Shown in pieces: positions 42,782 to 50,661 of a DNA stretch of 64,000 nucleotides. The notes beneath the pieces were generated by a model. That model saw nothing but the letters and a program-made list of their open reading frames with translations. It had not been told where the DNA came from and made no database searches. The stretch's first letter is position 1, and the number at the start of each line of letters is the position of its first letter. A program made the translations under genes and the position numbers. The stretch is from Paraktedonobacter carboxidivorans (GTDB taxonomy: Bacteria > Chloroflexota > Ktedonobacteria > Ktedonobacterales > Ktedonobacteraceae), in assembly GCA_041156125.1 (NCBI GenBank), contig JBEVTI010000018.1:1-64000 (forward strand). The letters are read 5' to 3'.

Positions 42782-44560
42782 ATGTTAAGGCAACCTCCTT
42801 TATCCAGGTGGCGATCGCATCGGTGGTTTGGTCTTTCCGGTTTAGTGCTTGCCCTCTTACTATTGGCAGCCTGTGGCGGAGAGTCAAATACCCAGCAGAC
42901 TCCTACGACCAATCAATTTGTGACACTGCAACTCGGCATTCCAGCTCCGGCTTTAAATGCCCCCATCACCGGCCAGGTGCCTGACAGCCAGATTTTGCAT
43001 GTCGGCATAACGTTCGCTATTGACGAGGCTACGCTCAAGCAATTTAATCAGGGTCGCACAGCCCGACCCGGTCAACCCACAAGTGGAGAAGATCTCGCGA
43101 AAAAGATCGGGATTAGTGACGCCGATTATCAGAGAATTAAGAATTTCTTTGGCGTCAGTAATGCCAGCTTGACCCTCAGCGAGACTCATACAAGCTTGAA
43201 TGTAGATATTAAAGCCGGCGAAGCAGCTAAACTCTTACAGACAAAATTCGTCTACCATATGCTCAATGGGCGCACATATTATACGCCTGATCCACTGCAT
43301 ATGCCCCAGGTCCCGCAATCTGTCGCAGCGAAAATTCTGGCAGTGACCGGCCTTGACACTTATAGCCAGGCGCCTAAAACTGGTCTGGCGTCCGCGGGCA
43401 AACAATTCAATCCAGCCAGTGCAAAAAGTTTCGGCCTGTGCCCACTGAACGTACCTGGTTTCGCTGGTCGCGATCAGGTCGCGCATACCTATGGCTTTGA
43501 TAAACTCTGGAATCGCGGCTGGACCGGTCAGCAAGCAACCGTTAACCTGGTAGAAATCGATGGCGTGAGTCAGAGCGATCTGAGCGCCTACTTTTCCTGC
43601 GTCAACTACAAGGGCAAAGTTAGCTTTACGACTATCGATGGCAAAAGCCCTGTACCGGGTGGCGAAACCACGCTGGACATGGATATGATTGCTGGACTGG
43701 CCCCCGATGTTAATATTCATGACTATCAGACAGATCTCACCAACACAGCTGATGGTGGCTGGCAAAACCTGCTAGATACCTTCCAGCGCATTATCGACGA
43801 TCACTCCCATAACCTCGACTCAATGGAAGTAGTTAGCGTAAGCCTGGGTGCTCCCGAAGCTGCTCTAACCACCTCCCTGGCCGCGGCTTTCACCCAGCGC
43901 CTGCAAATCCTGACGCAGGTTGAGCATATGACCGTCTTCGTTGCCAGCGGCGACTGCGCGGCCTTCATGGACGGCGTCTATGGAAAACTGGACGTGAGCT
44001 TCCCCGCCAGCGATCCTTACGCGGCAGCGGTGGGCGGTACGGTCTTACAGACAGATCTGTCGGGCCAGCAGCGCAACAGCGAGATAGCCTGGTCGGATAG
44101 CTCGGATAAGCAGCAGTGCAACAATTCCTGGGGCACTGGTGGTGGCCTCAGCACCTTCTTCGCGCGACCTACCTGGCAAACAGGCGTCAGCGGTATCCAG
44201 AACAAGTATAGTACTGGCAAACGCCAGCTCCCGGATGTTGCCGCGGTAGCCTCCAACCTACTGGTTTTCTTCGAGGGCATCTGGCAACCAATTGGCGGCA
44301 CAAGCGCAGCCACACCCATCTGGGCGACAGCTATGGTCATTCTAAATCAGGGATATGTCGCCACTAAAGGCTATTATTCCTACGGACCTGACACTTTCTA
44401 CTATATCCAGTCGCATGCTACTCAGACGCATCCATACTATCAGATAACGCAGGGCGACAATCTGTACTACAAAGCTGGCCCTGGTTGGAACTACGCTACG
44501 GGTCTGGGAGCACCCTACCTGCCAGACTTCCTGGGAGTTGAACAGGCAACCACGTCCTAA
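42782..44560 (+). CDS. Sedolisin (S53) serine peptidase with lipobox
   Basis: A 592-residue secreted peptidase. A signal sequence with lipobox L-A-A-C31 predicts a lipoprotein, unusual for the family. A pro-kumamolisin activation domain (about 50-190) precedes the S53 domain. Catalytic residues are E295 and D299 (GGETTLDMDM), oxyanion D391 (ASGDCAAF) and S508 (GGTSAATP); their spacing agrees with known sedolisins. C-terminal Asp-rich segments probably bind calcium (PGWNYATGLGAP). Sedolisins work at acidic pH. AAGGGG lies seven bases upstream of the start. Confidence 0.93.
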   Translation: MLRQPPLSRWRSHRWFGLSGLVLALLLLAACGGESNTQQTPTTNQFVTLQLGIPAPALNAPITGQVPDSQILHVGITFAIDEATLKQFNQGRTARPGQPTSGEDLAKKIGISDADYQRIKNFFGVSNASLTLSETHTSLNVDIKAGEAAKLLQTKFVYHMLNGRTYYTPDPLHMPQVPQSVAAKILAVTGLDTYSQAPKTGLASAGKQFNPASAKSFGLCPLNVPGFAGRDQVAHTYGFDKLWNRGWTGQQATVNLVEIDGVSQSDLSAYFSCVNYKGKVSFTTIDGKSPVPGGETTLDMDMIAGLAPDVNIHDYQTDLTNTADGGWQNLLDTFQRIIDDHSHNLDSMEVVSVSLGAPEAALTTSLAAAFTQRLQILTQVEHMTVFVASGDCAAFMDGVYGKLDVSFPASDPYAAAVGGTVLQTDLSGQQRNSEIAWSDSSDKQQCNNSWGTGGGLSTFFARPTWQTGVSGIQNKYSTGKRQLPDVAAVASNLLVFFEGIWQPIGGTSAATPIWATAMVILNQGYVATKGYYSYGPDTFYYIQSHATQTHPYYQITQGDNLYYKAGPGWNYATGLGAPYLPDFLGVEQATTS

Positions 44561-44568
44561 GTACAATC

Positions 44569-44629
44569 AAGCAACTAATATAGGATGAAACCTGCTTACC
44601 AGGCGCATTCAATCCCATATTAGTTGCTT
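44569..44629. terminator. Hairpin after sedolisin
   Basis: 13-bp perfect outer arms (AAGCAACTAATAT type), extended by a few pairs after one mismatch, starting nine nt after the stop. Confidence 0.6.
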
Positions 44630-44630
44630 C

Positions 44631-44767
44631 ATCAGGGTTTCTCCAAAGTCGTCTTGCGCTCTTGTAAACGTTTCAATTGGAGGGTCCGGGGAGTGTGGAA
44701 AGACTTGTGAGAAACCCTGATTGCTTCATAAAAGTCACTTGACCTTTGCGGCTTTCCGATGTACCAT
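44631..44767 (+). promoter_or_regulatory. comB leader: inverted repeat, LacI-like site and promoter
   Basis: A 13-bp inverted repeat (ATCAGGGTTTCTC at 44631-44643, its complement at 44709-44721) encloses a LacI-like near-palindrome at 44662-44676 (TTGTAAACGTTTCAA). TTGACC (44739-44744), a 17-nt spacer and TACCAT (44762-44767) form a promoter for the ComB-like gene. Confidence 0.45.
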
Positions 44768-44835
44768 TTCTCAAAGCGGAAGCAGCCTGTCGCTGACTTG
44801 ATCGCGATCCGCTTGAGGATACCGAAACGAGGATA

Positions 44836-45597
44836 CTGAAACTGGAACTAAATGTCTTTTTTCTGCCTTGCGCCATTCTGGCAAGCCCGGAAAGCGCGCA
44901 GGATGTGTATATTGTGATTGACCTGATTCGCGCGACCACCAGTATAACCGCGATGCTCGATGGAGGAGCGCAACGGATCTTTGCAGCTGGTACGGTAGAG
45001 CAGGCGCGGGCGGCCCGCCAGCTATACCCGCAACGCCTGCTCTGCGGTGAGCGCAACGTTAAGCCATTGCCAGGCTTCGACTATGGCAACTCGCCAGTGC
45101 AGTTCGCCGCGGCTGATCTAAACGAGCGTGAATTGATCATGACGACGACCAATGGTACGCGCGCTTTTCATGCCTGCCCAACCAGTGCAGTGCGTCTGGC
45201 TGGCTGTCTCAATAACGCCACGGCTGTCGCCAGCAAAGCGCTGGAACTGGCTAGCAAGCGCCAGGTCAATCTTCACCTGGTCTGCTCTGGCGAACTGGAT
45301 GCCTTCGCGCTGGATGACTCGGTATGCGCTGGCTATCTGGCCCAGGAAATCCAACGCCAGGCCAAAGAGCGTGGGCAAGCTCTCGCCCTGAGCGAGAGCA
45401 CATTGGCCGCGCTGACCATTCAGGCAACCTACCCACCAGGCGAATTGCTGGCCTACAGCAAGGCAGTTCGCGAGGTTATCGAGGGTGGCCTGCCTGATGA
45501 TCCGCCTTTCTGCATGCGCACAAACACCAGCCAGAGCGTAGGTATAGTCGTTGAACAAGAACAAACAACCGGCTTGCTGATTATTGAACGCGCCTAA
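44836..45597 (+). CDS. comB: ComB-like 2-phosphosulfolactate phosphatase, probable CTG start
   Basis: A 230-residue core begins at a GTG (44905), but the frame is open upstream to 44797 and the residues before it (KLELNVFFLPCAILASPESAQDV) match the family N-terminus (a V-F-FLP strand before VIDLIRATTSI). No ATG, GTG or TTG occurs in that stretch, so translation may start at CTG 44836, giving about 253 residues. GAGG lies close before it. A 14-nt tandem duplication (GAGGATAC-y-GAAAC, 44815-44842) lies at the start and could have destroyed the original codon. ComB removes phosphate from 2-phosphosulfolactate in coenzyme M biosynthesis; in bacteria without coenzyme M the family's substrate is unclear. 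Marks include ERELIMTTTNGTRAF and GELDAFALDD. Confidence 0.8.
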   Translation: MKLELNVFFLPCAILASPESAQDVYIVIDLIRATTSITAMLDGGAQRIFAAGTVEQARAARQLYPQRLLCGERNVKPLPGFDYGNSPVQFAAADLNERELIMTTTNGTRAFHACPTSAVRLAGCLNNATAVASKALELASKRQVNLHLVCSGELDAFALDDSVCAGYLAQEIQRQAKERGQALALSESTLAALTIQATYPPGELLAYSKAVREVIEGGLPDDPPFCMRTNTSQSVGIVVEQEQTTGLLIIERA

Positions 45598-45621
45598 ATT
45601 TCCAGGAAACGCGTGAAGACC

Positions 45622-45667
45622 TTTTCTAGCCGCATCAGAAGCATATGCTTCTGATGCGGCTAGAAAA
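45622..45667. terminator. 23-bp loopless palindrome between converging genes
   Basis: Perfect palindrome with 23-bp arms and no loop, ending five nt before the quinone reductase stop. Confidence 0.75.
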
Positions 45668-45671
45668 ACGC

Positions 45672-46649
45672 TTAATCGATGGTTAGAATGAGTTTGCCGA
45701 AATTCCGATTCTCGCTCATGGCTATGTGAGCTGCACTGATTTCTGCCAGTGGATAGGTGTGCTCGATGATTGGTTTGATCTGACCACTGGCTAAGAGCGG
45801 CAGCACGCTAGCGGCAAAGGCACGAGTTACCGCCATCTTCTCTTCCAGGGTGCGCGTGCGCAAAGTGACCCCCTTGATCGAAATACGTTTGCCCATAACC
45901 AGGCTAATGTTTAAATTACCCGTTGTGCCTCCCAGCGTGGAGAGGATAACCAACCGCCCCCAACTGCTCAGCGCCTGCAGATTCTGCTCCAGGTAAGCTC
46001 CGCCTATAAAGTCCAGCACAACCTGTACTCCCTGGCCAGCAGTCAGCGTCTGCACCTCGGCGGCGAAGTTCTGCGGTGATAAACCCATCTCGAGGCCGAT
46101 CTCACGCGCCCGCTCTAACTTGGCTGGCGTGCGCGCGGTACCAAAGACGGTCGCGCCTGTCGCCCTCGCTAACTGAATTGCTGCTGTGCTCACCCCACTG
46201 CCGGCGGCGTGAATGAGTACACGTTCGCCCATGCGCAAACCGGCCTGGGTGAAGAGTGCATCGTGAGCGGTCATAAAGGCCTCAGGCACACCAGCAGCCT
46301 GCACAAAGTCCAGCTTCTCAGGAATCTCTACCAGTAGCCCCTCGTGGATCAGTACATACTCGGCCTGCGCTCCACCACCAACCAGGCCCATTACACGCTG
46401 GCCCGGTTTCCACCTGCGTACCAGTGTGCCAATTGCGTCAACTTCGCCCGCGAACTCTATGCCCGGTATATTGGTGGGTGAACCGACTGGCGCAGGATAA
46501 TTTCCTGCTCGTTGTAAAAGCTCGGCCCGGTTCAAGCCCGAAGCCCTGACACGCACCCGTACCTGCTCTCCCAGCGGCTCCGGTGTCTCTATCTCCTGGA
46601 TTTCCAGGACTTCGGGACCGCCTGGCTGTGTAATAATTGCTGCTTTCAT
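45672..46649 (-). CDS. NAD(P)H:quinone oxidoreductase, zinc-independent MDR type
   Basis: A 325-residue medium-chain dehydrogenase/reductase of the quinone oxidoreductase family: MKAAIITQPGGPEVL, then GLNRAELLQRAGNYPAP and PGIEFAGEVDAIG. The nucleotide-binding motif is VLIHAAGSGVSTAAIQLARA. There are no catalytic zinc cysteines. It likely reduces quinones with NADPH by one electron, or reduces enones. The start at 46649 is chosen for the family N-terminus; there is no strong ribosome site. A hairpin lies upstream, so it is monocistronic. Confidence 0.9.
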   Translation of the reverse strand: MKAAIITQPGGPEVLEIQEIETPEPLGEQVRVRVRASGLNRAELLQRAGNYPAPVGSPTNIPGIEFAGEVDAIGTLVRRWKPGQRVMGLVGGGAQAEYVLIHEGLLVEIPEKLDFVQAAGVPEAFMTAHDALFTQAGLRMGERVLIHAAGSGVSTAAIQLARATGATVFGTARTPAKLERAREIGLEMGLSPQNFAAEVQTLTAGQGVQVVLDFIGGAYLEQNLQALSSWGRLVILSTLGGTTGNLNISLVMGKRISIKGVTLRTRTLEEKMAVTRAFAASVLPLLASGQIKPIIEHTYPLAEISAAHIAMSENRNFGKLILTID

Positions 46650-46769
46650 TTCAATATGGCAGAATATCCACACTGCTCAGATGTGGAAGACATGCCGCCT
46701 CCTCGCTTGTTATTAGAAAGCTACACCTTTTTCTAATTTGCAGTATACCCCAAACGCTCCCCCTCAGAG

Positions 46770-46833
46770 AATCAGAAATGAGATGTGTGAAGATGGCACG
46801 CTCGCGCTATCCTCACACATCTCATTTCTGATT
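46770..46833. terminator. 21-bp hairpin after the YceI gene
   Basis: Perfect 21-bp arms with a 22-nt inner loop that has its own short pairing. It lies downstream of the minus-strand YceI gene and about 120 nt upstream of the quinone reductase start. Confidence 0.7.
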
Positions 46834-46887
46834 GAAGAAAATGAGCAATACGGGCATAACTGTGTTGCTCATTGAAAACTATTCAGC

Positions 46888-47412
46888 TTAACCCTTATAA
46901 ACAGCTGACAGATTGATCTCAACCTTGACCGCATCACTCACAAGCACGCCGCCAGTCTCCAGGGCTGTATTATAGGTCAGGCCGAAATCTTTGCGATTGA
47001 TGGTCGTTACGGCTGTCAGGCCCGCGCGGGTGCCACCCCAGGGATCTTTGCCCTGGCCTGCATACTCCGCGTTAAACTCGACCTCTTTCTCTATTCCATG
47101 CAGACTCAGCAGGCCCAGGACGCGATAGTTCTCGCCACCTTTGGACTCTACTTTTGTGCTTTTGAAGCTAATCACCGGGTATTTCTCAGCATCGAAGAAA
47201 TCGGCAGAACGCAAATGACCGTCGCGTTGCTCGTTGCGAGTATCGACACTTGACGTTTCAACCTGTGCCTCAACCGAAGAATTTTCCGGCTGTTGTTCGT
47301 CGATTTCGAGCTTGCCACTCAGAACCTTGAACTGGCCGCGCACATTTGAGACCATCGCGTGCCGCACCGAAAAATGAGCATCAGAGTGTACAGGATCAAT
47401 TTCCCAGGCCAT
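46888..47412 (-). CDS. YceI family lipid-binding-type protein
   Basis: A 174-residue YceI protein: WEIDPVHSDAHFSVRHAMVSNVRGQFKVLSG at the start, then DGHLRSADFFDAEKYPVISFKSTKV, and GLTAVTTINRKDFGLTYN near the end, all family hallmarks. YceI folds as a lipocalin-like barrel that binds polyisoprenoids. No signal peptide is visible, so this copy may be cytoplasmic. The start at 47412 has AAGGA upstream. A strong promoter with repeat elements lies 170 nt upstream. Confidence 0.92.
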   Translation of the reverse strand: MAWEIDPVHSDAHFSVRHAMVSNVRGQFKVLSGKLEIDEQQPENSSVEAQVETSSVDTRNEQRDGHLRSADFFDAEKYPVISFKSTKVESKGGENYRVLGLLSLHGIEKEVEFNAEYAGQGKDPWGGTRAGLTAVTTINRKDFGLTYNTALETGGVLVSDAVKVEINLSAVYKG

Positions 47413-47572
47413 ATATTTTTCCTTTCCAAACAAGCTGCCGGTTCGCTGGCAGTCGAGCGTCGCCTTAGCAATTTTTTGAGAAATTCAGATTGGCGCTTTT
47501 GATCGATTTCTCTCAGTTAGTCGCTTCTATTTACGTTGGTTAAATACAAATTATTAGCAACTTCCCTAACAG

Positions 47573-47613
47573 AAGTTACTATAACACACTTTATTTCCTT
47601 TTGTCAAGTTACT
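47573..47613 (-). promoter_or_regulatory. YceI promoter with duplicated AAGTTACT boxes
   Basis: On the minus strand TTGACA (complement of 47602-47607), an 18-nt spacer and TATAGT (complement of 47578-47583) form a near-consensus promoter. Two copies of AAGTTACT (47573-47580 and 47606-47613), 33 bp apart, about three helical turns, overlap the -10 and -35 boxes. The spacing suggests a dimeric repressor, for example of the HxlR or MarR type; none is encoded nearby. Confidence 0.6.
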
Positions 47614-47730
47614 AATATAATGTTAGACACAGACAAATGTTGCGATTTGATTTAATCCAATGTTTTTATGAGCCCCAGGCATTCCTAGCCAGGTCAGGTG
47701 CTGGTCAATGGCAGAAAATAGGCGGTGGCA

Positions 47731-47739
47731 TGATATAAT
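47731..47739 (+). promoter_or_regulatory. Extended -10 promoter for murF
   Basis: TGATATAAT (TGn plus TATAAT) lies 48 nt before the murF start. No good -35. The remainder of the 370-bp gap between YceI and murF holds only this and the YceI promoter. Confidence 0.55.
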
Positions 47740-47786
47740 TGTTTAAAAGCCAGGATCGGCAGTTTAGAAAGCATGAGGACAGCAAA

Positions 47787-49211
47787 ATGTTCACGCTGAA
47801 TGATATATTAGTGGGGAATGCCGACCATTTCCACCTCCAGACAAGTTCGCAGATTGATCCCGAGCAAGTTTTTTCCGAAGCTCATCATGATAGTCGCCTG
47901 CTCAAAAACGGCGATTTATTTATCGCGCGCAAAGGTGAAGCCGCTGATGGACATCGCTTTATAGCTAGCGCGGCGCGAGCGGGAGCAGGGGCCGTGCTCT
48001 GTACAGAACCTGCCAGTGACGCGCCCGCGGAGTTCTTACAGATTGTGGTACCGGATGTGTTGAAGGCTTTGCACATGACCGCCCGCACGAGGGTTCAACG
48101 GCAAGAGAATACCATCTTTCTTGGCATCACTGGTAGTAACGGCAAAACAAGCACTAAAGATGCTGTAGCGCTAGTGCTCAGCCACAAGGCTCCAACCTTG
48201 AAAACCTTCGCTTCTTATAACCACGAACTGGGTTATCCTCAGACACTACTACGTCTGGAGCCTCGGCATCGCTACGCGGTACTAGAGATGGGCGCTCAGT
48301 GGGTTGGCGAGTTGAGATGGCTTAGCGAGACAATCGCGCGTCCAGATTGGTCGCTGATCACCAATGTTGGCGCGGCTCACCTGGGGATCTTCGGCAGCCA
48401 GGAGCGCGTGGCTGAGGCCAAAAGCGAACTGGTCCAGGTGCTCTCGCCAGCAGGGATAGCTATGCTTAATTATGATGATCTTAATGTGCGCGCGATGAGC
48501 GAGAAAACAGCAGCTCGTGTGCTCTTCTATGGACTCAACCCCCAGGCGCACATTTTTGGCGACGAGATTGGTGGCGATCCCCTGAGCGGACTGAGCTTTA
48601 CGCTTAATTATCAATACACTCAGCGGCGCGTGGAGCTGCATCTACCAGGACAACATAGCTTGCTGACCGCGCTAGCTGCGGCTGCCGCGGGTGTGGCCGC
48701 TGAAATGCATATTGATACGATCTGCTCAGCCCTGGAAGAACTCAGACCACCGCCGGGACGCTGCGAGGTCAAAACAGGCCCTAACGGCTGCACACTGATC
48801 GATGACACGTATAATGCCAATCGCCACTCGATCCTGGCCGCGCTTGCGCTCATGCAGACCAGCGAGCTCGGACATCAGGGAAAACGCTGGGTCGTGCTTG
48901 GCGATATCTTTGAACTGGGCCATTACGCCCGCCAGGAGCATCTTGCCAGCGGCGAGGCTGTGGCAGGCGTAGCGGATTACCTGGTGGCCTTCGGCGACCA
49001 GGCGCGTTTCTATGTCGAAGGCGCCATTCAGGCAGGCATGAAGCCTGAACAAACATTTTATTTTAGCGCTAACGTCGAGAACGCCGGAGAACTGGAGGCC
49101 GCGAAACACGCTGTCGCCGATCTCCTGATCCACGAAGTTCACACAGAGGATCTCTTACTCCTGAAAGGTTCACGCGGCATGCGTAGCGAAACAATGTTAA
49201 AGATGTGGTAA
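47787..49211 (+). CDS. murF: UDP-MurNAc-tripeptide--D-Ala-D-Ala ligase
   Basis: A 474-residue Mur ligase. The N-terminal domain has SEAHHDSRLLKNGDLFIARKGE; the P-loop is GITGSNGKTST; the central domain includes YNHELGYPQTLLRLE and VLEMGAQWVGELRWL (TNVGAAHLGIFGS follows); the C-terminal domain has LIDDTYNANRHSILAAL. It adds D-Ala-D-Ala to the UDP-MurNAc tripeptide, the step after Ddl, whose gene lies downstream. Start 47787 is preceded by GAGGA. Confidence 0.95.
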   Translation: MFTLNDILVGNADHFHLQTSSQIDPEQVFSEAHHDSRLLKNGDLFIARKGEAADGHRFIASAARAGAGAVLCTEPASDAPAEFLQIVVPDVLKALHMTARTRVQRQENTIFLGITGSNGKTSTKDAVALVLSHKAPTLKTFASYNHELGYPQTLLRLEPRHRYAVLEMGAQWVGELRWLSETIARPDWSLITNVGAAHLGIFGSQERVAEAKSELVQVLSPAGIAMLNYDDLNVRAMSEKTAARVLFYGLNPQAHIFGDEIGGDPLSGLSFTLNYQYTQRRVELHLPGQHSLLTALAAAAAGVAAEMHIDTICSALEELRPPPGRCEVKTGPNGCTLIDDTYNANRHSILAALALMQTSELGHQGKRWVVLGDIFELGHYARQEHLASGEAVAGVADYLVAFGDQARFYVEGAIQAGMKPEQTFYFSANVENAGELEAAKHAVADLLIHEVHTEDLLLLKGSRGMRSETMLKMW

Positions 49212-49333
49212 CTCTCTTTTGCTCTTACTCTGTGCTAAAGACAGAAAATAGCGAAGCGCTAGCTCTGCACTCACACGGGCAAAGAGGTAAACAGAACAAG
49301 GTTATTGCGCGCGATTCTGTCATGCATACTTGC

Positions 49334-49354
49334 GCCAGAACTAACTGTTCTGGC
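49334..49354 (+). other. Small hairpin in the murF-ddl gap
   Basis: GCCAGAAC-TAACT-GTTCTGGC, 8-bp arms, in the 215-bp gap. It is followed by CTGAGAGTTGCC, not a T-run, so it is a leader structure rather than a standard terminator. Confidence 0.35.
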
Positions 49355-49426
49355 CTGAGAGTTGCCAGATGCCCCAATACCATGCAGATCATAGACTGAC
49401 TATACGACAAGGGAGAGGCATAAAAA

Positions 49427-50560
49427 ATGACAAAACATCAGAAAAAGATACGCGTTGGTCTGATTTTCGGGGGCCGTTCGGGCGAACACGAGGTTTCATT
49501 AGCTTCGTCCAGTTCAGTCATGGCCAACCTGGATGCCGAGAAATATGAGATCGTGCCTCTAGGCATCACAAAAGAAGGTACCTGGCTGCTCGGCACAGAG
49601 CCAAAGCAACTGATCGCCAGCGCGCAGCGAAGTGCGCAAGTAGAGCACGCGTCGCAAACTACTGCTGTGACCCTGACAGGTGATCCTACTCTGCAACGGC
49701 TCATCTCTGTGCAGAGCGGGTCCGATCTGGGCAATCAGGGTAGACTGGACGTGATCTTTCCCATTATGCACGGCACCTATGGTGAAGATGGCTCGCTCCA
49801 GGGACTATTGGACATGGCGAATATTCCCTATGTCGGTTGCGGCGTGCTGGGCGCGGCCCTTGGCATGGATAAAGAGAAAATGAAGATGATCTTCCAGGCA
49901 GTCGGTCTGCCCATCGTAGATTATCTGGTTTTTAGACGCAACGAGTGGGAAAGAGCAGCCGAGAGCATTCTGGACAGGGTCGAGCAGCACGTCGGCTATC
50001 CCAACTTCGTCAAACCGGCCAACCTGGGCTCAAGCGTAGGTATTAATAAAGCGCATGACCGCCAGGAGCTGGCATACGCCATTAAAGTTGCCGCTGAATT
50101 CGACCGTAAAATCGTCGTCGAACACGGCATCAATTGCCGCGAATTTGAATGCGCTGTCCTGGGCAACGACGAGCCATTGGCCTCAGTTGTCGGTGAAATC
50201 GTCTCTAGCAATGAATTCTATGATTATCGCGCTAAATATATTGATGGCAAGTCGCAGGCCCTCATCCCGGCAGATCTGCCCCAGGAAACTGCTGAGGAGG
50301 TCCGCCGTCTATCTATCAAAGCTTTCAACGCCCTCGACCTCACCGGACTCGCGCGCGTAGACTTTTTTATGGAACGCGAAACAGGCAAGATCTATATTAA
50401 CGAGGTCAACACTATGCCCGGTTTCACCGAGATCAGCATGTATCCCAAACTCTGGGAAGCCAGCGGCCTACCCTATCCACAATTGCTTAGCCGCCTGATC
50501 GAACTTGCCATCGAGCGCCACGAGGATCGCCAGCGCAACCGCACAAGCATGGAAGCATAA
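49427..50560 (+). CDS. ddl: D-alanine--D-alanine ligase
   Basis: A 377-residue ATP-grasp ligase. Marks are GLIFGGRSGEHEVSLASS, MHGTYGEDGSLQGLLDM, VKPANLGSSVGI and the C-terminal YINEVNTMPGFTEISMYPKLW. It joins two D-Ala for peptidoglycan. It follows murF in the same direction, with a 215-bp gap that may hold its own control. A pair of hairpins ends the unit. Confidence 0.95.
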   Translation: MTKHQKKIRVGLIFGGRSGEHEVSLASSSSVMANLDAEKYEIVPLGITKEGTWLLGTEPKQLIASAQRSAQVEHASQTTAVTLTGDPTLQRLISVQSGSDLGNQGRLDVIFPIMHGTYGEDGSLQGLLDMANIPYVGCGVLGAALGMDKEKMKMIFQAVGLPIVDYLVFRRNEWERAAESILDRVEQHVGYPNFVKPANLGSSVGINKAHDRQELAYAIKVAAEFDRKIVVEHGINCREFECAVLGNDEPLASVVGEIVSSNEFYDYRAKYIDGKSQALIPADLPQETAEEVRRLSIKAFNALDLTGLARVDFFMERETGKIYINEVNTMPGFTEISMYPKLWEASGLPYPQLLSRLIELAIERHEDRQRNRTSMEA

Positions 50561-50562
50561 GT

Positions 50563-50619
50563 CATGCCCGATTTGAAACGCCACGCGCTTTCAACACATG
50601 GCGTTTCAAATCAGGCATG
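50563..50619. terminator. 21-bp hairpin after ddl
   Basis: 21-bp arms with one mismatch and a 15-nt loop, beginning three nt after the ddl stop. Confidence 0.7.
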
Positions 50620-50622
50620 CTT

Positions 50623-50661
50623 CATATAAGAGTTAGCGGATGCACCGCTAACTCTTATATG
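50623..50661. terminator. 17-bp hairpin overlapping the end of the receptor kinase gene
   Basis: Perfect 17-bp arms around ATGCA; the right arm covers the stop codon and last codons of the converging kinase gene (50648). Two hairpins in tandem serve two converging genes. Confidence 0.7.

Noticed and set aside
44903..44920. ATG at 44903 as the comB start
   Set aside because: It is out of frame and reaches a stop after four codons.
49334..49400. Possible riboswitch (hairpin plus CTGAGAG) before ddl
   Set aside because: CTGAGA recalls TPP elements, but no other conserved TPP parts are present, and ddl is not a thiamine gene.
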